DNA of 64,000 bases from Streptomyces sp. NBC_00271 (GTDB lineage: Bacteria > Actinomycetota > Actinomycetes > Streptomycetales > Streptomycetaceae), in the NCBI RefSeq assembly GCF_036178845.1, contig NZ_CP108070.1, forward strand, positions 11,222,001 through 11,286,000, read 5' to 3'. Position numbers and translations under genes: made by a program. Below the pieces are notes generated by a model. The model was not told where the DNA came from and searched no databases. It saw nothing but the letters and a program-made list of their open reading frames with translations. Below are positions 1-8,834 of this stretch, one piece after another. Position 1 is the stretch's first letter. Every line of letters begins with the position of its first letter.

Positions 1-93
1 GCCTTGAAGGACGTCCTGGCCCGCTGCACCGAGCTGGACGCCGCAGTCGGGCACGTCCGCGCCTTCGGCGAGATGCTCACCGGCCGCCTGGGA
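1..93 (+). pseudogene. ISL3-family transposase fragment, cut by the window edge
   Basis: The first 93 bases read, from position 4, as LKDVLARCTELDAAVGHVRA and on to EMLTGRLG. This matches the segment of ISL3-family DDE transposases just before the catalytic C-terminal block. After Gly the reading diverges and the expected end of the protein, with its SSGVVEG motif, is missing, so the copy is truncated on its right side. The left side lies outside the window. A second, different ISL3 relic sits near 43.2-43.7 kb. Confidence 0.6.
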
Positions 94-273
94 TGCCATG
101 CTCCGACCGCGAGCCCCAAGGCGTGGCAGTCAGGGTCCCGGACTCTTCGCTGGCGAACAGTCCGAGAAGCGGGACTGGTTGCAGCGGTTCGGTGATGTGT
201 TGTGCAGGGTTGGTCCAGCCCTGGTGTGACGCGGATCACCGCAGCGCGGTCCGCGGAGAGGACAGGGAGGAGT

Positions 274-988
274 GTGGAGATTTCACTGCGGGCCCGCGTG
301 CGGGCCGGGGATCCGGATGCGTTCAGGCAACTGTTCGACGAGCACGCACCGGTGGTCCACCGGCATGCCGTCCGGATGACCGGCAACTGGGTCATGGCCG
401 ATGACATCGTGTCGCTGACTTTCCTGGAGGCGTGGCGGCTGCGTGAGCGGGTGTTTCCGGGTGACGACAGTCTGCGCCCGTGGCTGCTGGGGATCGCGAC
501 GAACGTCACGCGCAACACCGCGCGGGCGGCGCGAAGACACCAGGCCGCGCTCACCAGAGTCCCACCCCCCGACCCCGTGCCGGACTTCGCCGACGAGGTG
601 ACACAGCGCCTGGCCGACACCGAGGAACTGGCCGCCGCGCAGAAGGCGTTGAGCAAGATGCGCCGCGGGGAGCGCGAGGTGTTCACGCTCTGTGTGTGGG
701 AGGGCCTGGACGCCGCCACGGCGGCCGAGGCCCTCGGCGTGGCCGTCGGCACCGTACGGGCTCTCGCGCGCGAGAAAGTGCCTGCGCAAGCTCACCGAGC
801 TCGAACTCGACGGCGGCACGGGCGGCACAGGCGGCACGGACAGCACGGGCAGCATGAACGGCACGGGCGGCAGCCGTGGCACGCAAGGCGGCATCGGGCA
901 GAGCGGAGTGCAACGCCCGGCCGCGGTCGGACAGTCACTGGGTAGCCGCCATCAGGCGGCTCGGTCCACGCAGGAGAAGAGGCGATGA
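274..988 (+). pseudogene. ECF-type RNA polymerase sigma factor, frameshifted
   Basis: This is a sigma-70 family ECF factor that would direct RNA polymerase to its own promoter set. GTG at 274 follows GGAGGAG. Region 2 is visible as DAFRQLFDEHAPVVHRHAV and ADDIVSLTFLEAWR. Region 4 is visible as LSKMRRGEREVFTLCVWEGL and AAEALGVAVGTVR. Right after GTVR, near 760-765, the frame shifts. The typical continuation LSRARKCLRKLTELELDGG is encoded one frame over and ends at TGA 986-988. In the unshifted frame a basic His/Arg-rich tail runs to 945. The shift looks like loss of about 5 bases inside the recognition helix of region 4. The restored frame overlaps the next start as ATGA, so the two genes were a coupled pair. 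The frame loss falls in the promoter -35 recognition part, so function is doubtful. Confidence 0.75.
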
Positions 989-2043
989 ACACCAACCCGC
1001 GACGACGCGATCAGCCGGTCGACTACCAGGATCTGGCCGAGTTGCTGCCCGCGCCGGGCCGTCCGGTGCTCGCGCAGGACCGCCACCGCGTACTGAGGGA
1101 ACACCTGATGGAGCACATCGCCCACGAGGCCACCCGCGAGCAGTCGGGTGCGACGAACGCCTCACCGAACACCTCCCCGAGCGCCTCACCCAAGACCCCC
1201 GCACGTCGGCGCCCCGGCCGGCGTCTCGTTCTCGTCGCGGCGCCGCTGGCACTGGCCACCGTCGTGGGCCTGGGCGTGGTGGCGGTCGACAGCGCACATG
1301 ACAGCAAGCGCGACACCGCTGCAGCAGGTGTCACCGCGGACGACCACCGGAAGGCCACGCAGTTGCTGGACCGGATCGCCCTGGCGGCGGCCGACCGCCC
1401 GGCGGTCACGGTACGCGACGACCAGTACATCTACACCAAGTCCCAGGGATCGGCGGGTGAGTTGGGCGTCGATTTCAGCAGTCCCGAAGAGCTCGCGAAG
1501 CGCAAGGGGACTTTCAAGGTGGGGGAGTACAAGGGGACCGTCCGACAAGAGCAATGGGATTCGGTGGACGGCAAGCGGGACGGTTTGAGGAAGGGCGTCG
1601 CGCTCACCGACCCTTCCAAGAAGATGGTCATGGACATGGGCGGTACCGGATACCTGACCTTCCGGCAGCTTCAGGCTCTGCCCACCGATCCCGACGCGCT
1701 GCTGAAGAAGCTCTCCAGCGACGCCAAGAATGTGGAAGCGAGCCGCGTCACGGAAGTGGTCGTCGAGAACCTCGGAGCCATACTCGACGACGCCACCCTG
1801 CTGCCCGACCTCAGTGCCGCGCTCTACCGTGCCACCGCCAAGCTCCCAGGTGTGCGCGTTGTGGACCACGTCAAGGACGCCGCAGGGCGGCAGGGTGTCG
1901 GCCTTACGTTCGACGGTGCCCCGAAGGGCTACGCCTGGGTCTTCGACTCGTCGAGTCTCGTCTACCTCGGAACAACCAAGAGCGCGCTCCTGGGAATTGG
2001 CGTCGCGGATAAGACGGGTGAGGTGCCGGTCAGCTCATCCTGA
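985..2043 (+). CDS. CU044_5270 family protein, partner of the ECF sigma factor
   Basis: This 352-residue protein has a cytoplasmic N-terminus (about residues 1-72), one membrane helix (about 74-96, with LVLVAAPLALATVVGLGVVAV) and an extracytoplasmic C-terminal domain. That layout and the phrases YIYTKSQGS and LPTDPDALL are typical of CU044_5270 family proteins. These are almost always encoded directly downstream of ECF sigma factors and are thought to act as membrane-anchored sensors or anti-sigma partners. Here the start overlaps the restored sigma-factor stop (ATGA), which implies translational coupling. The reading frame is intact although its partner is frameshifted. The anti-sigma role is inferred from family context only. 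Confidence 0.8.
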   Translation: MNTNPRRRDQPVDYQDLAELLPAPGRPVLAQDRHRVLREHLMEHIAHEATREQSGATNASPNTSPSASPKTPARRRPGRRLVLVAAPLALATVVGLGVVAVDSAHDSKRDTAAAGVTADDHRKATQLLDRIALAAADRPAVTVRDDQYIYTKSQGSAGELGVDFSSPEELAKRKGTFKVGEYKGTVRQEQWDSVDGKRDGLRKGVALTDPSKKMVMDMGGTGYLTFRQLQALPTDPDALLKKLSSDAKNVEASRVTEVVVENLGAILDDATLLPDLSAALYRATAKLPGVRVVDHVKDAAGRQGVGLTFDGAPKGYAWVFDSSSLVYLGTTKSALLGIGVADKTGEVPVSSS

Positions 2044-2668
2044 GTCAGCCTCGGCGTCACCGCACGGCCAGGGGGCGTCCGCTCTGGCGAACGCCCTTCC
2101 CGCGTGGTACGGCTGGCAGTTCTTCAGTTCGCTGATGAACGCGGGCCAAGTGGGGGCGTCGAGGGTGAGGGAAGCCGCGCCATGAGCCGTTCGGGCGGCC
2201 TTCGGACAGACCCCGCGACAGCGTGGAAGCGGTGATGCACGCTGTGCCGGCGGCGGCGTACTGTCTGGCGGTTCAGTTGCGGGGGGCAGCCGACGGTGCG
2301 GAGGGGGCAGCCGGACAGCCCCATGGCGGCCAATTCCTCGACGTCCCCGTGGCGTTGACGCACGCGGTCAACGAGACGAGGTGCCGGAGCAGCCGAGGGC
2401 GGTCAGGCGTCCGTGGGAGCAGGGCGGCGCAGACATGCGAGGTGCCGACGGCGCGTCTTCTCCACGGCGTCGAGAGACCTTGGAGGAGATGCCCACAATC
2501 AGCCACTTCCAGGGCGTCGGGGCCGTCTGCCTGATGGCCCGTGCTCCTGGAGCCAGGCGGCAACCGAGATGGTCTCACGGTCAGGCAGGACGTTCAGTGA
2601 CGGTCCGCGATCGTTCCCCAAGATCTGTGCCAGAACAGACTTTTGACAGCACTGGGTGTTCATGCCAC
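2044..2668. other. Intergenic stretch without a recognisable gene
   Basis: About 625 bp separate the CU044_5270 gene from the S41 peptidase. Short open frames exist on both strands, but none has a convincing start with ribosome binding site, domain motif or codon pattern. It probably holds the peptidase promoter. No clear repeat or hairpin was found. Confidence 0.5.
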
Positions 2669-4189
2669 ATGCCCGAACTCCGGTTCGCTGACGACGTTGA
2701 GGTGGGGTTTACTCCCGCTTGGGTGGGCCAGTCAGCCGGATACCGGGTCAGGACCTTGCCTGTCAAAGAAGCCAGAGAGCTCAGGGGGCGAACAAGGAAC
2801 AGGGGTGCCGCATCCGTTGTCCTCCTGGCCCTGGTAGCCGGCATGGAGCTGGCTGTGGGGCCCGTCGCTGCCGCGCCGCATGCAGCGGACCGCGTCGATG
2901 GAGTGTGGCGCGTGGACGGCTATGGCACCGTGCTTTCCGTCGAGGACGGGCGGCTGCAGGAATACCAGGCGACCGCCGTCAGCTGTCTGCGAGGCGACAC
3001 GGCACGGCGCACCGGCCAGAGTGGCAGCGGCTCGGTGACCTATACCGGCGACGACGCGACCGTCTACCGGATACGCCCCGCAGCGGGCGGAGCCGGCGCG
3101 ATCTTGCACTTCGACGGCTCGGTCGGCGACCGCAGGCTGCTGCGCCTTCCGGCACTGCCTGCCAGCTGCGCCAAGGCTGCACCGACGGGAGCGCCGGCGA
3201 CCTTCGACGTCTTCTGGCAGACCTTCGAGGAAAACTATCCCTTCTTCGCAGCCAAGCAGATCGACTGGCAGGCAGTCAGGGACCGATACCGCCCAAGGGT
3301 CCACGACGGTATGCCCGATACCGAACTTTTCGCCCTCCTGTGGGAGATGGTGCTGCCGCTGTACGACGCGCACGTGGGAATCGACGCCGGAAACACCGGG
3401 GGCTTCGGGCAGAGCCGCCCTGGCACCATGATCCCCGGCCCCGGACTTGACCAGCAGGCCCAGGCGTTCGTCGAGCAGCACGACCTTCTCGGCACGCGAC
3501 TGCGGACCTTCGCGAACGGGCGCATCGGATACGCCCGGTTGCTGGACGGAACCGGCTACCTGCGGATCTCCGGCTTCGGTGGATACGACGGCAACAGCCC
3601 TACCTACGCGCGCAACAGCGCCATCCTGGATCAGACGCTGAGCCAGGTGATCAGGCCAGGGCTCCGTGGTCTGGTGCTGGATCTACGGATCAACGGGGGC
3701 GGTTCCGATGCGTTGGCGCTGCAGGTCGCCGAGTGCCTCACCGACCGCGCGTACGTGGCCTACGTCAAGCGGGCACGCAACGACCTGACCGACCCAGGTC
3801 GCCACACCCGCCCACAGCCGGTACGCGTCCAGCCGACACCCGACCGGTTCCGGTACACCGGCCCTGTCGCAGTGCTCACCGGCGGTGAGACCTACAGTGC
3901 CGGCGAGACCCTCACCCAGGCCCTCATACAGCGCCCGGCGAGGATCGTACGGATTGGACAGAACACGCAGGGCGTGTTCTCGGACGTTCTGGAGCGCATC
4001 CTCCCGAACGGCTGGACCTTCGGCCTGCCGAGCGAGGAGTACCTCACGCCGTCCGACGGCGAGACCTTCGACGGTGAGGGCATCCCGCCTGACATCCGCG
4101 TAGGCAACTTCGTTCAGGAGATCGCCAAGGGCACCCACGACTCCGCGTTCGCGCAGGCTCTAGCGTTAATACGGTGCCAAGCCGAGTAA
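2669..4189 (+). CDS. Secreted S41-family serine peptidase
   Basis: This is a predicted exported peptidase of the S41 (tail-specific protease/IRBP) family. An Arg-rich stretch (RGRTRNRGAASVV) is followed by a hydrophobic segment ending AVGPVAAAPHA, consistent with a signal peptide. The catalytic S41 core is clear: GYLRISGFGGYDGN, then LRGLVLDLRINGGGSDALAL, then the nucleophile motif TGGETYSAGETLTQAL with its serine, and a C-terminal FDGEGIPPDIRVGN block. No PDZ domain is obvious. The start is uncertain. ATG 2669 has no strong ribosome binding site, and TTG 2756 would give a more compact signal peptide. The frame stays open to 2381, but that extension has no secretion logic. The 3' end overlaps the convergent DUF4259 relic by 24 bp. 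Confidence 0.8.
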   Translation: MPELRFADDVEVGFTPAWVGQSAGYRVRTLPVKEARELRGRTRNRGAASVVLLALVAGMELAVGPVAAAPHAADRVDGVWRVDGYGTVLSVEDGRLQEYQATAVSCLRGDTARRTGQSGSGSVTYTGDDATVYRIRPAAGGAGAILHFDGSVGDRRLLRLPALPASCAKAAPTGAPATFDVFWQTFEENYPFFAAKQIDWQAVRDRYRPRVHDGMPDTELFALLWEMVLPLYDAHVGIDAGNTGGFGQSRPGTMIPGPGLDQQAQAFVEQHDLLGTRLRTFANGRIGYARLLDGTGYLRISGFGGYDGNSPTYARNSAILDQTLSQVIRPGLRGLVLDLRINGGGSDALALQVAECLTDRAYVAYVKRARNDLTDPGRHTRPQPVRVQPTPDRFRYTGPVAVLTGGETYSAGETLTQALIQRPARIVRIGQNTQGVFSDVLERILPNGWTFGLPSEEYLTPSDGETFDGEGIPPDIRVGNFVQEIAKGTHDSAFAQALALIRCQAE

Positions 4190-4696
4190 TGCCGCTCTGC
4201 CTCCTGCCCGACAGCAGTGCCGGCGCTCGACTTCTGTGCCGAGTGACACTCCGTCAAGGCTGGACATCGAAGAGAGCGAAGAAGGTGGCGGCGGGGCGAG
4301 TACTGCGCGAAGGCGGGTGCGCATCGCCCGCCATTGCTTCCAGTCCTCCTGGGCGACCCATTTTGACGCCGACTCTGCATCGTCGCCGACGATGCAGGCG
4401 AGGGCTTCGTCAGCGAGCGCCCGAAGGGCAGTGGGAAATATGGGCATGGGTGTTTCTGGGCCGTAGGGCGTGTCGACGGGTTCGCCTTCGGGGCATTGCG
4501 CCGCGATCAGTGCGGCGGCAGCCACCGCTTCGTCTGCTTCCGCGAGGTAGCCAGTGGCGTCGATCGTCCGGATAAGGATGCCTCGGATCAGGGCTTCGCA
4601 TGCCTCGGGTTCGGCGTTGTCGTCGGTTGCCGATGCTCCGCGTCGACGCCCTCCTCCGCCTTGCAGCTGCACGCACCAGACCCCGCTCACCTGCAC
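4166..4696 (-). pseudogene. DUF4259 domain protein, N-terminus lost
   Basis: From about residue 33 the frame matches DUF4259 proteins of actinomycetes: CEALIRGILIRTIDATGYL, EADEAVAAAALIAAQCP, GEPVDTPYGPETPMP, LRALADEALACIVGDD and DWKQWRAMRTRLRAVL. The start of this family, an MGTWDIGPFDND-like motif, is absent. The preceding about 32 residues are a low-complexity run without a good ribosome binding site. The C-terminus is extended past the family end and overlaps the S41 gene. The function of the family is unknown. I read this as a remnant, although an expressed short protein cannot be excluded. Confidence 0.6.
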
Positions 4697-4795
4697 TTAT
4701 GAGGCGCCGTTACGTTCCTCCGACCTGATCCGCCGGACAGGCCCTAGGCTTTCGCTTTCGGATCACTCTCATGGGCGTGCGATAGGTTGCCCGCC

Positions 4796-5344
4796 ATGAC
4801 TGGACTCGGATCTGTGGCCTGGCCACCTGCCCCGATCAGAACTGAACGGCTCGTGCTCCGCGAGTCCGAGGCCCGAGACCGTGCGGCGTTCATCGAGCTG
4901 CTCGCCTCACCGGAGGTGCATACCTACCTCGGTGGCCCTCGACCGCGTGATGAGCTCGAGCGCGCGGTGCCCGAGACATCCGGACGGCGGCCTGGCCTTT
5001 TCGTGATCGATCTCGACGGAGCGATGATCGGCATGGTCAAGCTCGATCGGCACGACGCGGAGAGTCCGGGGCACGTCCGTCCGGATGTCGGGGAGGCCGA
5101 GCTCGGCTACCTGTTCCTGCCAGAGGCATGGGGACGCGGGTATGGCGCCGAGGCGTGCGCAGCGGCACTCGACTGGTTCGCCGACGCGCTTCCCGGCAAG
5201 CCGGTGGTGCTGCGCACCCAGACTGCCAACGAGCGCTCGATGCGCCTCGCGGCAAAGCTGGGGTTCACCGAGGTGGAGCGGTTCGAGGACTACGGCGCCG
5301 AGCAGTGGTTCGGCGTGTGGTCCTCGGTCACCCCGTCCGGTTGA
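4796..5344 (+). CDS. GNAT family N-acetyltransferase (RimJ/RimL-like)
   Basis: This is a single-domain acetyltransferase of about 182 residues that would move an acetyl group from acetyl-CoA to an amine. The N-terminal strand IRTERLVLRESEARDRAAF is typical of the RimJ/RimL subgroup. The acetyl-CoA loop is seen as LPEAWGRGYGAEACAAALDW, followed by the usual VVLRTQTANERSMRLAAKLG helix and a GFTEVERFEDYG end. ATG 4796 is preferred over TTG 4787, which would add only three residues. The gene stands alone, and the substrate cannot be predicted. Confidence 0.85.
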   Translation: MTGLGSVAWPPAPIRTERLVLRESEARDRAAFIELLASPEVHTYLGGPRPRDELERAVPETSGRRPGLFVIDLDGAMIGMVKLDRHDAESPGHVRPDVGEAELGYLFLPEAWGRGYGAEACAAALDWFADALPGKPVVLRTQTANERSMRLAAKLGFTEVERFEDYGAEQWFGVWSSVTPSG

Positions 5345-5518
5345 GCCAGGCAGTTTTGTTTGGATCAGCGGGCTGATCAGAGCGACTTCGAAGGCGCCTG
5401 GTGGTGCCCAGCCGTCCTCACAGTGGCCACTGCACGGAGGCTGAGCTGGAACCGGAATTCCAGGACGGAAGCACTTTGCCGAAGCGGCCCGACGGTACTG
5501 TGAATCTTGCCCAGCGCA

Positions 5519-6592
5519 TCAGAAGGGCAGGCCCCGCAGGTCCACGCTGATGGTCGGACGGGGCGGGACGGCGAGGTCGTAGATCATGGTGGTCAGTGGC
5601 GAGGTCCGAGCGCCGTCGGGCTGCTGGAAGGTGACGGGTACGGAGAGTCGGCTCCATCCCAGCTGTGCGTAGAGCGGGACCAGGTCTGGGCGGCAGAGCA
5701 GAATCATCGTCTCGGCGCCGGCCGCTCGTGCGTGTTCGACCGCCACGCTGATCACCGTCCGGGCGATGCCCTGGCCTCGATGGGCGGGGTGCACCAGCAC
5801 ACCGCCCAACCCCGCCGTACGGCGCGGCGATCCGTCGAAGGCCATGTCCCGCAGCAGCCATCCCGCGGAAGCCACCGGCCGACCTTCGGAAACAGCGGTG
5901 AGGGTGTGCTGCTTGTCGTCCCACACCAGAGCGAGCCCGTTCACCCCGAAAGGGTCGGGCAGGCCATCGCGGAGTGCGGCCTCATCACTCGGAGAACCGG
6001 GGCCCAGCACATGGATCAATTGGAGGTCCGCACCACCGTCGTCCACCGCCACATGCTCCGCGGCGGCCGTGCCGGCGGGGTCAAACCGGAAGCGCAGACA
6101 ATGCAGGCCGCTGGACTGGACAGTCCCGTCCGCCTGGGCACCCAGGCGGCGCAGTACCGCGATCGAGGCTGTGTTGTCGGGCAGGACGAACGCGAAGACG
6201 GCAGGGAGCGAGAGGCGGCGAAACGCCAGGTCCAGGCACGCACGGCCCGCCTCGCCGGCGATCCCACGGCCTTGGGCCAGTGGCTGCAGGGCGAAGCCGA
6301 GGTCAACTCCGTGCCGGGCCCGATTGCGCAGCCCCACCCGGCCCAGAAACGCGTGCGTTGCAGCATCCCTGACCGCGAAGTCGCCGTAGCCGTGTCTGGT
6401 CCAGTGGGCGACGTGGTCGTCGCACATGGCCCTGGCCGCAGACCGACTGTCCGCCCGGCCGGTCGCCAGCCATCGCATGACGCCGTCCTGACTGACCACA
6501 GCCTCAAAGAGATCGTCGCTGTCCCCGCGGCGGATCGGCTCCATCACAAGCCTCTGGGTGCGCAGAACGGGGCTACTTAGGAGTCCTAGCAA
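5519..6592 (-). CDS. Tandem two-domain GNAT acetyltransferase
   Basis: The protein joins two GNAT domains. The first (about residues 8-175) is RimJ/RimL-like: LRTQRLVMEPIRRGDSDDLF, then PLAQGRGIAGEAGRACLDLA, then LPDNTASIAVLRRLGAQADG. The second (about 185-350) has GLGGVLVHPAHRGQGIARTV, with a clear acetyl-CoA loop, then MILLCRPDLVPLYAQLGW. Such fusions arise by joining two acetyltransferases; the substrates are unknown. The frame is intact. The start is disturbed: TTG 6592 lies inside the left end of the neighbouring insertion sequence, and the first plausible own start is the GTG-ATG pair at about 6547-6542. The insertion has therefore probably replaced the native promoter and start region. 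Confidence 0.8.
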   Translation of the reverse strand: MLGLLSSPVLRTQRLVMEPIRRGDSDDLFEAVVSQDGVMRWLATGRADSRSAARAMCDDHVAHWTRHGYGDFAVRDAATHAFLGRVGLRNRARHGVDLGFALQPLAQGRGIAGEAGRACLDLAFRRLSLPAVFAFVLPDNTASIAVLRRLGAQADGTVQSSGLHCLRFRFDPAGTAAAEHVAVDDGGADLQLIHVLGPGSPSDEAALRDGLPDPFGVNGLALVWDDKQHTLTAVSEGRPVASAGWLLRDMAFDGSPRRTAGLGGVLVHPAHRGQGIARTVISVAVEHARAAGAETMILLCRPDLVPLYAQLGWSRLSVPVTFQQPDGARTSPLTTMIYDLAVPPRPTISVDLRGLPF

Positions 6593-7496
6593 AATGACCG
6601 GCTGTTGCCTTGGAATGACAGGCTGTCAGTCGGTGTTGTGCCTGCATCCGATGGATCGGGGTGGGGTGTGGGGCAGCGTCGGCCGTGGGAGGTCGAGGAC
6701 GGGCTGTGGGAGCGGATCGCTCCGCTGTTGCCGGTGGTCGAACGCAGGCAGCGGTATCCGGGGCGTAAGCGGCTGCATGACCGGCGGGTGCTCAACGGGA
6801 TCCTGTTTGTGCTGTACACGGGCATCCCGTGGGAGTTCCTGCCGCAGGAGCTGGGGTACGGCTCGGGGAGTACGTGCTGGCGCAGGCTGCGGGACTGGCA
6901 AGAGGCCGGGATGTGGCAGGCGTTGCACGAACTCCTGCTGGCCGAGTTACGGGCGGCCGGCCTGCTGGATTTCTCCCGGGCTGCGGTCGACGGTTCGCAC
7001 CTGCGGGCGATGAAGGGCGGCGCGAAGACGGGGCCGTCACCGGTGGACCGGGGACGGACGGGCAGCAAGCACCACGTGATCGTGGAGGCGCACGGCATCC
7101 CGCTCGCCGCCTCGCTGACCGGCGGCAACCGCCACGATGTCACCCAGCTCATGCCCCTGGTCCATGCCTTGCCTCCGGTCCGGGGCAAGCGCGGGCGTCC
7201 CCGGCGGCGCCCCAAGGTGCTGTACGCCGACCGCGGCTACGACTACGACGTCTACCGCCGCGAGCTGCGAGAGGTGGGCATCCGCCCGGTCATCGCTCAC
7301 CGTGGGACCGAGCACGGCTCCGGCCTGGGCGTGCGCCGCTGGGTCGTCGAAGCTGCCTTCGCGCTCCTGCACTGGTTCCGCCGCCTGCGCACCCGCTGGG
7401 AGGTCCGCGAAGACCTCCACGAAGCCTTCCTCACTCTCGGCTGCGCCATCATCTGCTGGCGTCGCCTGAAGACCGCCGTTGAGTAGGACCTGTCCG
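6582..7496 (+). mobile_element. IS5-like insertion sequence, apparently complete
   Basis: An element of about 0.9 kb holds one transposase gene that fills nearly its whole length. The ends show a short imperfect inverted repeat: the left end reads GAGTCCTAGCAAAATGACCGG and the complement of the right end reads CAGGTCCTACTCAACGGCGG, sharing GTCCTA. Exact borders and the target duplication could not be fixed by eye. The left end touches the start of the tandem acetyltransferase gene. Confidence 0.6.
6605..7486 (+). CDS. IS5-family transposase
   Basis: This DDE transposase would cut and join the ends of its insertion sequence. The N-terminal domain reads PWEVEDGLWERIAPLLPVV and RRVLNGILFVLYTGIPWEFLP. 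The catalytic core shows AAVDGSHLRAMKGG (first Asp), VLYADRGYDYDVYRREL (second Asp) and RRWVVEAAFALLHWFRRLRT (Glu). All three acidic residues are present and the frame is intact, so it may be active. TTG 6605 gives the longest frame. A GTG near 6668 in front of GQRRPWEVEDGLW is an equally plausible start. It is the only intact transposase in the window. Confidence 0.85.
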   Translation: MPWNDRLSVGVVPASDGSGWGVGQRRPWEVEDGLWERIAPLLPVVERRQRYPGRKRLHDRRVLNGILFVLYTGIPWEFLPQELGYGSGSTCWRRLRDWQEAGMWQALHELLLAELRAAGLLDFSRAAVDGSHLRAMKGGAKTGPSPVDRGRTGSKHHVIVEAHGIPLAASLTGGNRHDVTQLMPLVHALPPVRGKRGRPRRRPKVLYADRGYDYDVYRRELREVGIRPVIAHRGTEHGSGLGVRRWVVEAAFALLHWFRRLRTRWEVREDLHEAFLTLGCAIICWRRLKTAVE

Positions 7497-7552
7497 GCGG
7501 GCCCTGCGGCCGGTGGCCCTGGGTCCGTGACGCTGCCGTAGTCTCCGTGGTC

Positions 7553-8095
7553 ATGTTCGAGTGGTGGCATGTGCTGGCAGATGACGAACGGCAGCAATGG
7601 ACTCTGGATCCGTTCGTGAGTGTGGGGCTGCTGGCGTTCGGTATGGGTCCCGACGAGACGTCGCAGGTACTGAGTGGTGCCACCAGGGAAGCTCAGCGTC
7701 ACAAGTTTCGCCGTCGTGCGGGCGAGACCGTCGACGCCGTCGAGGAAGGCGAGTACCGAGAATTCGGTTTGAAGCTCTACTACCGGGAGGAACGTCTGGC
7801 CGGCGTCGTGGTCGATGCGCTGCGAGGACCCCAAGTCTTCGTGGAGGGGGAAGCCCTGGTCGGCCGGGTCCCCTCCGTTCTGGAGCAATGGATGATCGGC
7901 CGTGCCGAGGCCCGCGAGCCGCATTCGGAGCTCTCGTATCTGGACGCTGGAGTTCCTGGGTCGGAATCGCTGGGCGTCGTTCTGGATGTGCAGCGCGCAG
8001 GCGATCACCTGCTCACGCGACCGGTGTTCGTGCCCCGTGAGGCACTGGACGACCTCCCTCACTTCCTACCCCGAGAAGCGTGGTCGCGTTGCTGA
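7553..8095 (+). CDS. Hypothetical protein, 180 residues
   Basis: No known family was recognised. The protein begins FEWWHVLADDERQQWTLDPF, has a central charged segment (REAQRHKFRRRAGETVDAV), and ends PREALDDLPHFLPREAWSRC. It has no signal peptide or membrane segment and reads as a soluble cytoplasmic protein. GTG 7547 is an alternative start two codons upstream. It lies just right of the insertion sequence and has normal Streptomyces codon use. Confidence 0.6.
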   Translation: MFEWWHVLADDERQQWTLDPFVSVGLLAFGMGPDETSQVLSGATREAQRHKFRRRAGETVDAVEEGEYREFGLKLYYREERLAGVVVDALRGPQVFVEGEALVGRVPSVLEQWMIGRAEAREPHSELSYLDAGVPGSESLGVVLDVQRAGDHLLTRPVFVPREALDDLPHFLPREAWSRC

Positions 8096-8834
8096 GTGCC
8101 CATCGGGCAGACGGGGGTGACACCGCGGTCAGTCCGATGGATGGCAGCTGATCACGCCCGTAACCGGATGCGGATCGAAGCTGTCGACGCGGCGCCATGG
8201 AAGGTGTCGGCACGTTTCTCCAGATGAACTGACAGCTCGTCACTACAAGGCGCAAGCAGTTCATTTTGCCAGGAGTTCTTAACCGGGCCACTCAGCAACT
8301 CCCCTCGACCGAGGACTGAAGGAGCGTACCCGGCGACTCTTTGAAGCAATCCAGCACGTGGATCACGGTCCAGCGCCGCAGGTGGTTCAGGTCGTTGCGG
8401 CACGGAGAGCGGCGAGTTCCGCGCTGACCGGACCGCAATGCTGTCGGCCGCTCGGTCGCTTCAGTCGCTGTTCTGAGTCTTATGCCATGGCGATGCAGCG
8501 CGGGTCCTTTGAGCAGGAAGCCATCGCGCATCGTAGGGGCCCCGCACGCTCTGCGAATTGCCGTACGGGGCCACCCACTCGGACAGGGGCACTCTGAGCG
8601 TCAGCGGTCGCCGGCCCTCCTCGGCGGGCATCCTCACCCCCGCCGTTGAGCCCGGGACCAGGGCTCGTACGAGGAGTGGACGAGGATGCTGCTGTCCGTG
8701 CCGGATCGTGCTGCTGACACCTGTGCGTGGCACGGACAGCCTGGACACCGTCACCGTGGCCCCACCTGAAGGGCTCGCATCGGCTGAGCGAGCCGATGCA
8801 CTAGCCCATCAGGTCCGGCGCGCTTCAGGCGTTC
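8096..8834. other. Non-coding or decayed stretch left of the P450 gene
   Basis: About 740 bp without a convincing gene. Short open frames on both strands lack family motifs and good starts. The right part contains the left arm of the inverted repeat of about 50 bp described separately. Confidence 0.5.
8695..8747 (+). repeat. Left arm of an inverted repeat of about 50 bp
   Basis: This stretch begins TCCGTGCCGGATCGTGCTGC and ends GCACGGACAGCCTGGAC. It recurs in inverted orientation at 11035-11088, with a few substitutions and indels in the middle. The two arms enclose the P450 gene and its coupled partner. Confidence 0.65.

Noticed and set aside
5507..6580. Plus-strand open frame across the tandem acetyltransferase
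   Set aside because: The minus strand has two acetyl-CoA-binding loops in one frame; the plus frame is compositionally random.
8096..8834. Small genes at 8152-8403, 8292-8531 and 8461-8754
   Set aside because: They overlap each other on the same strand in different frames, lack ribosome binding sites and show no family features.
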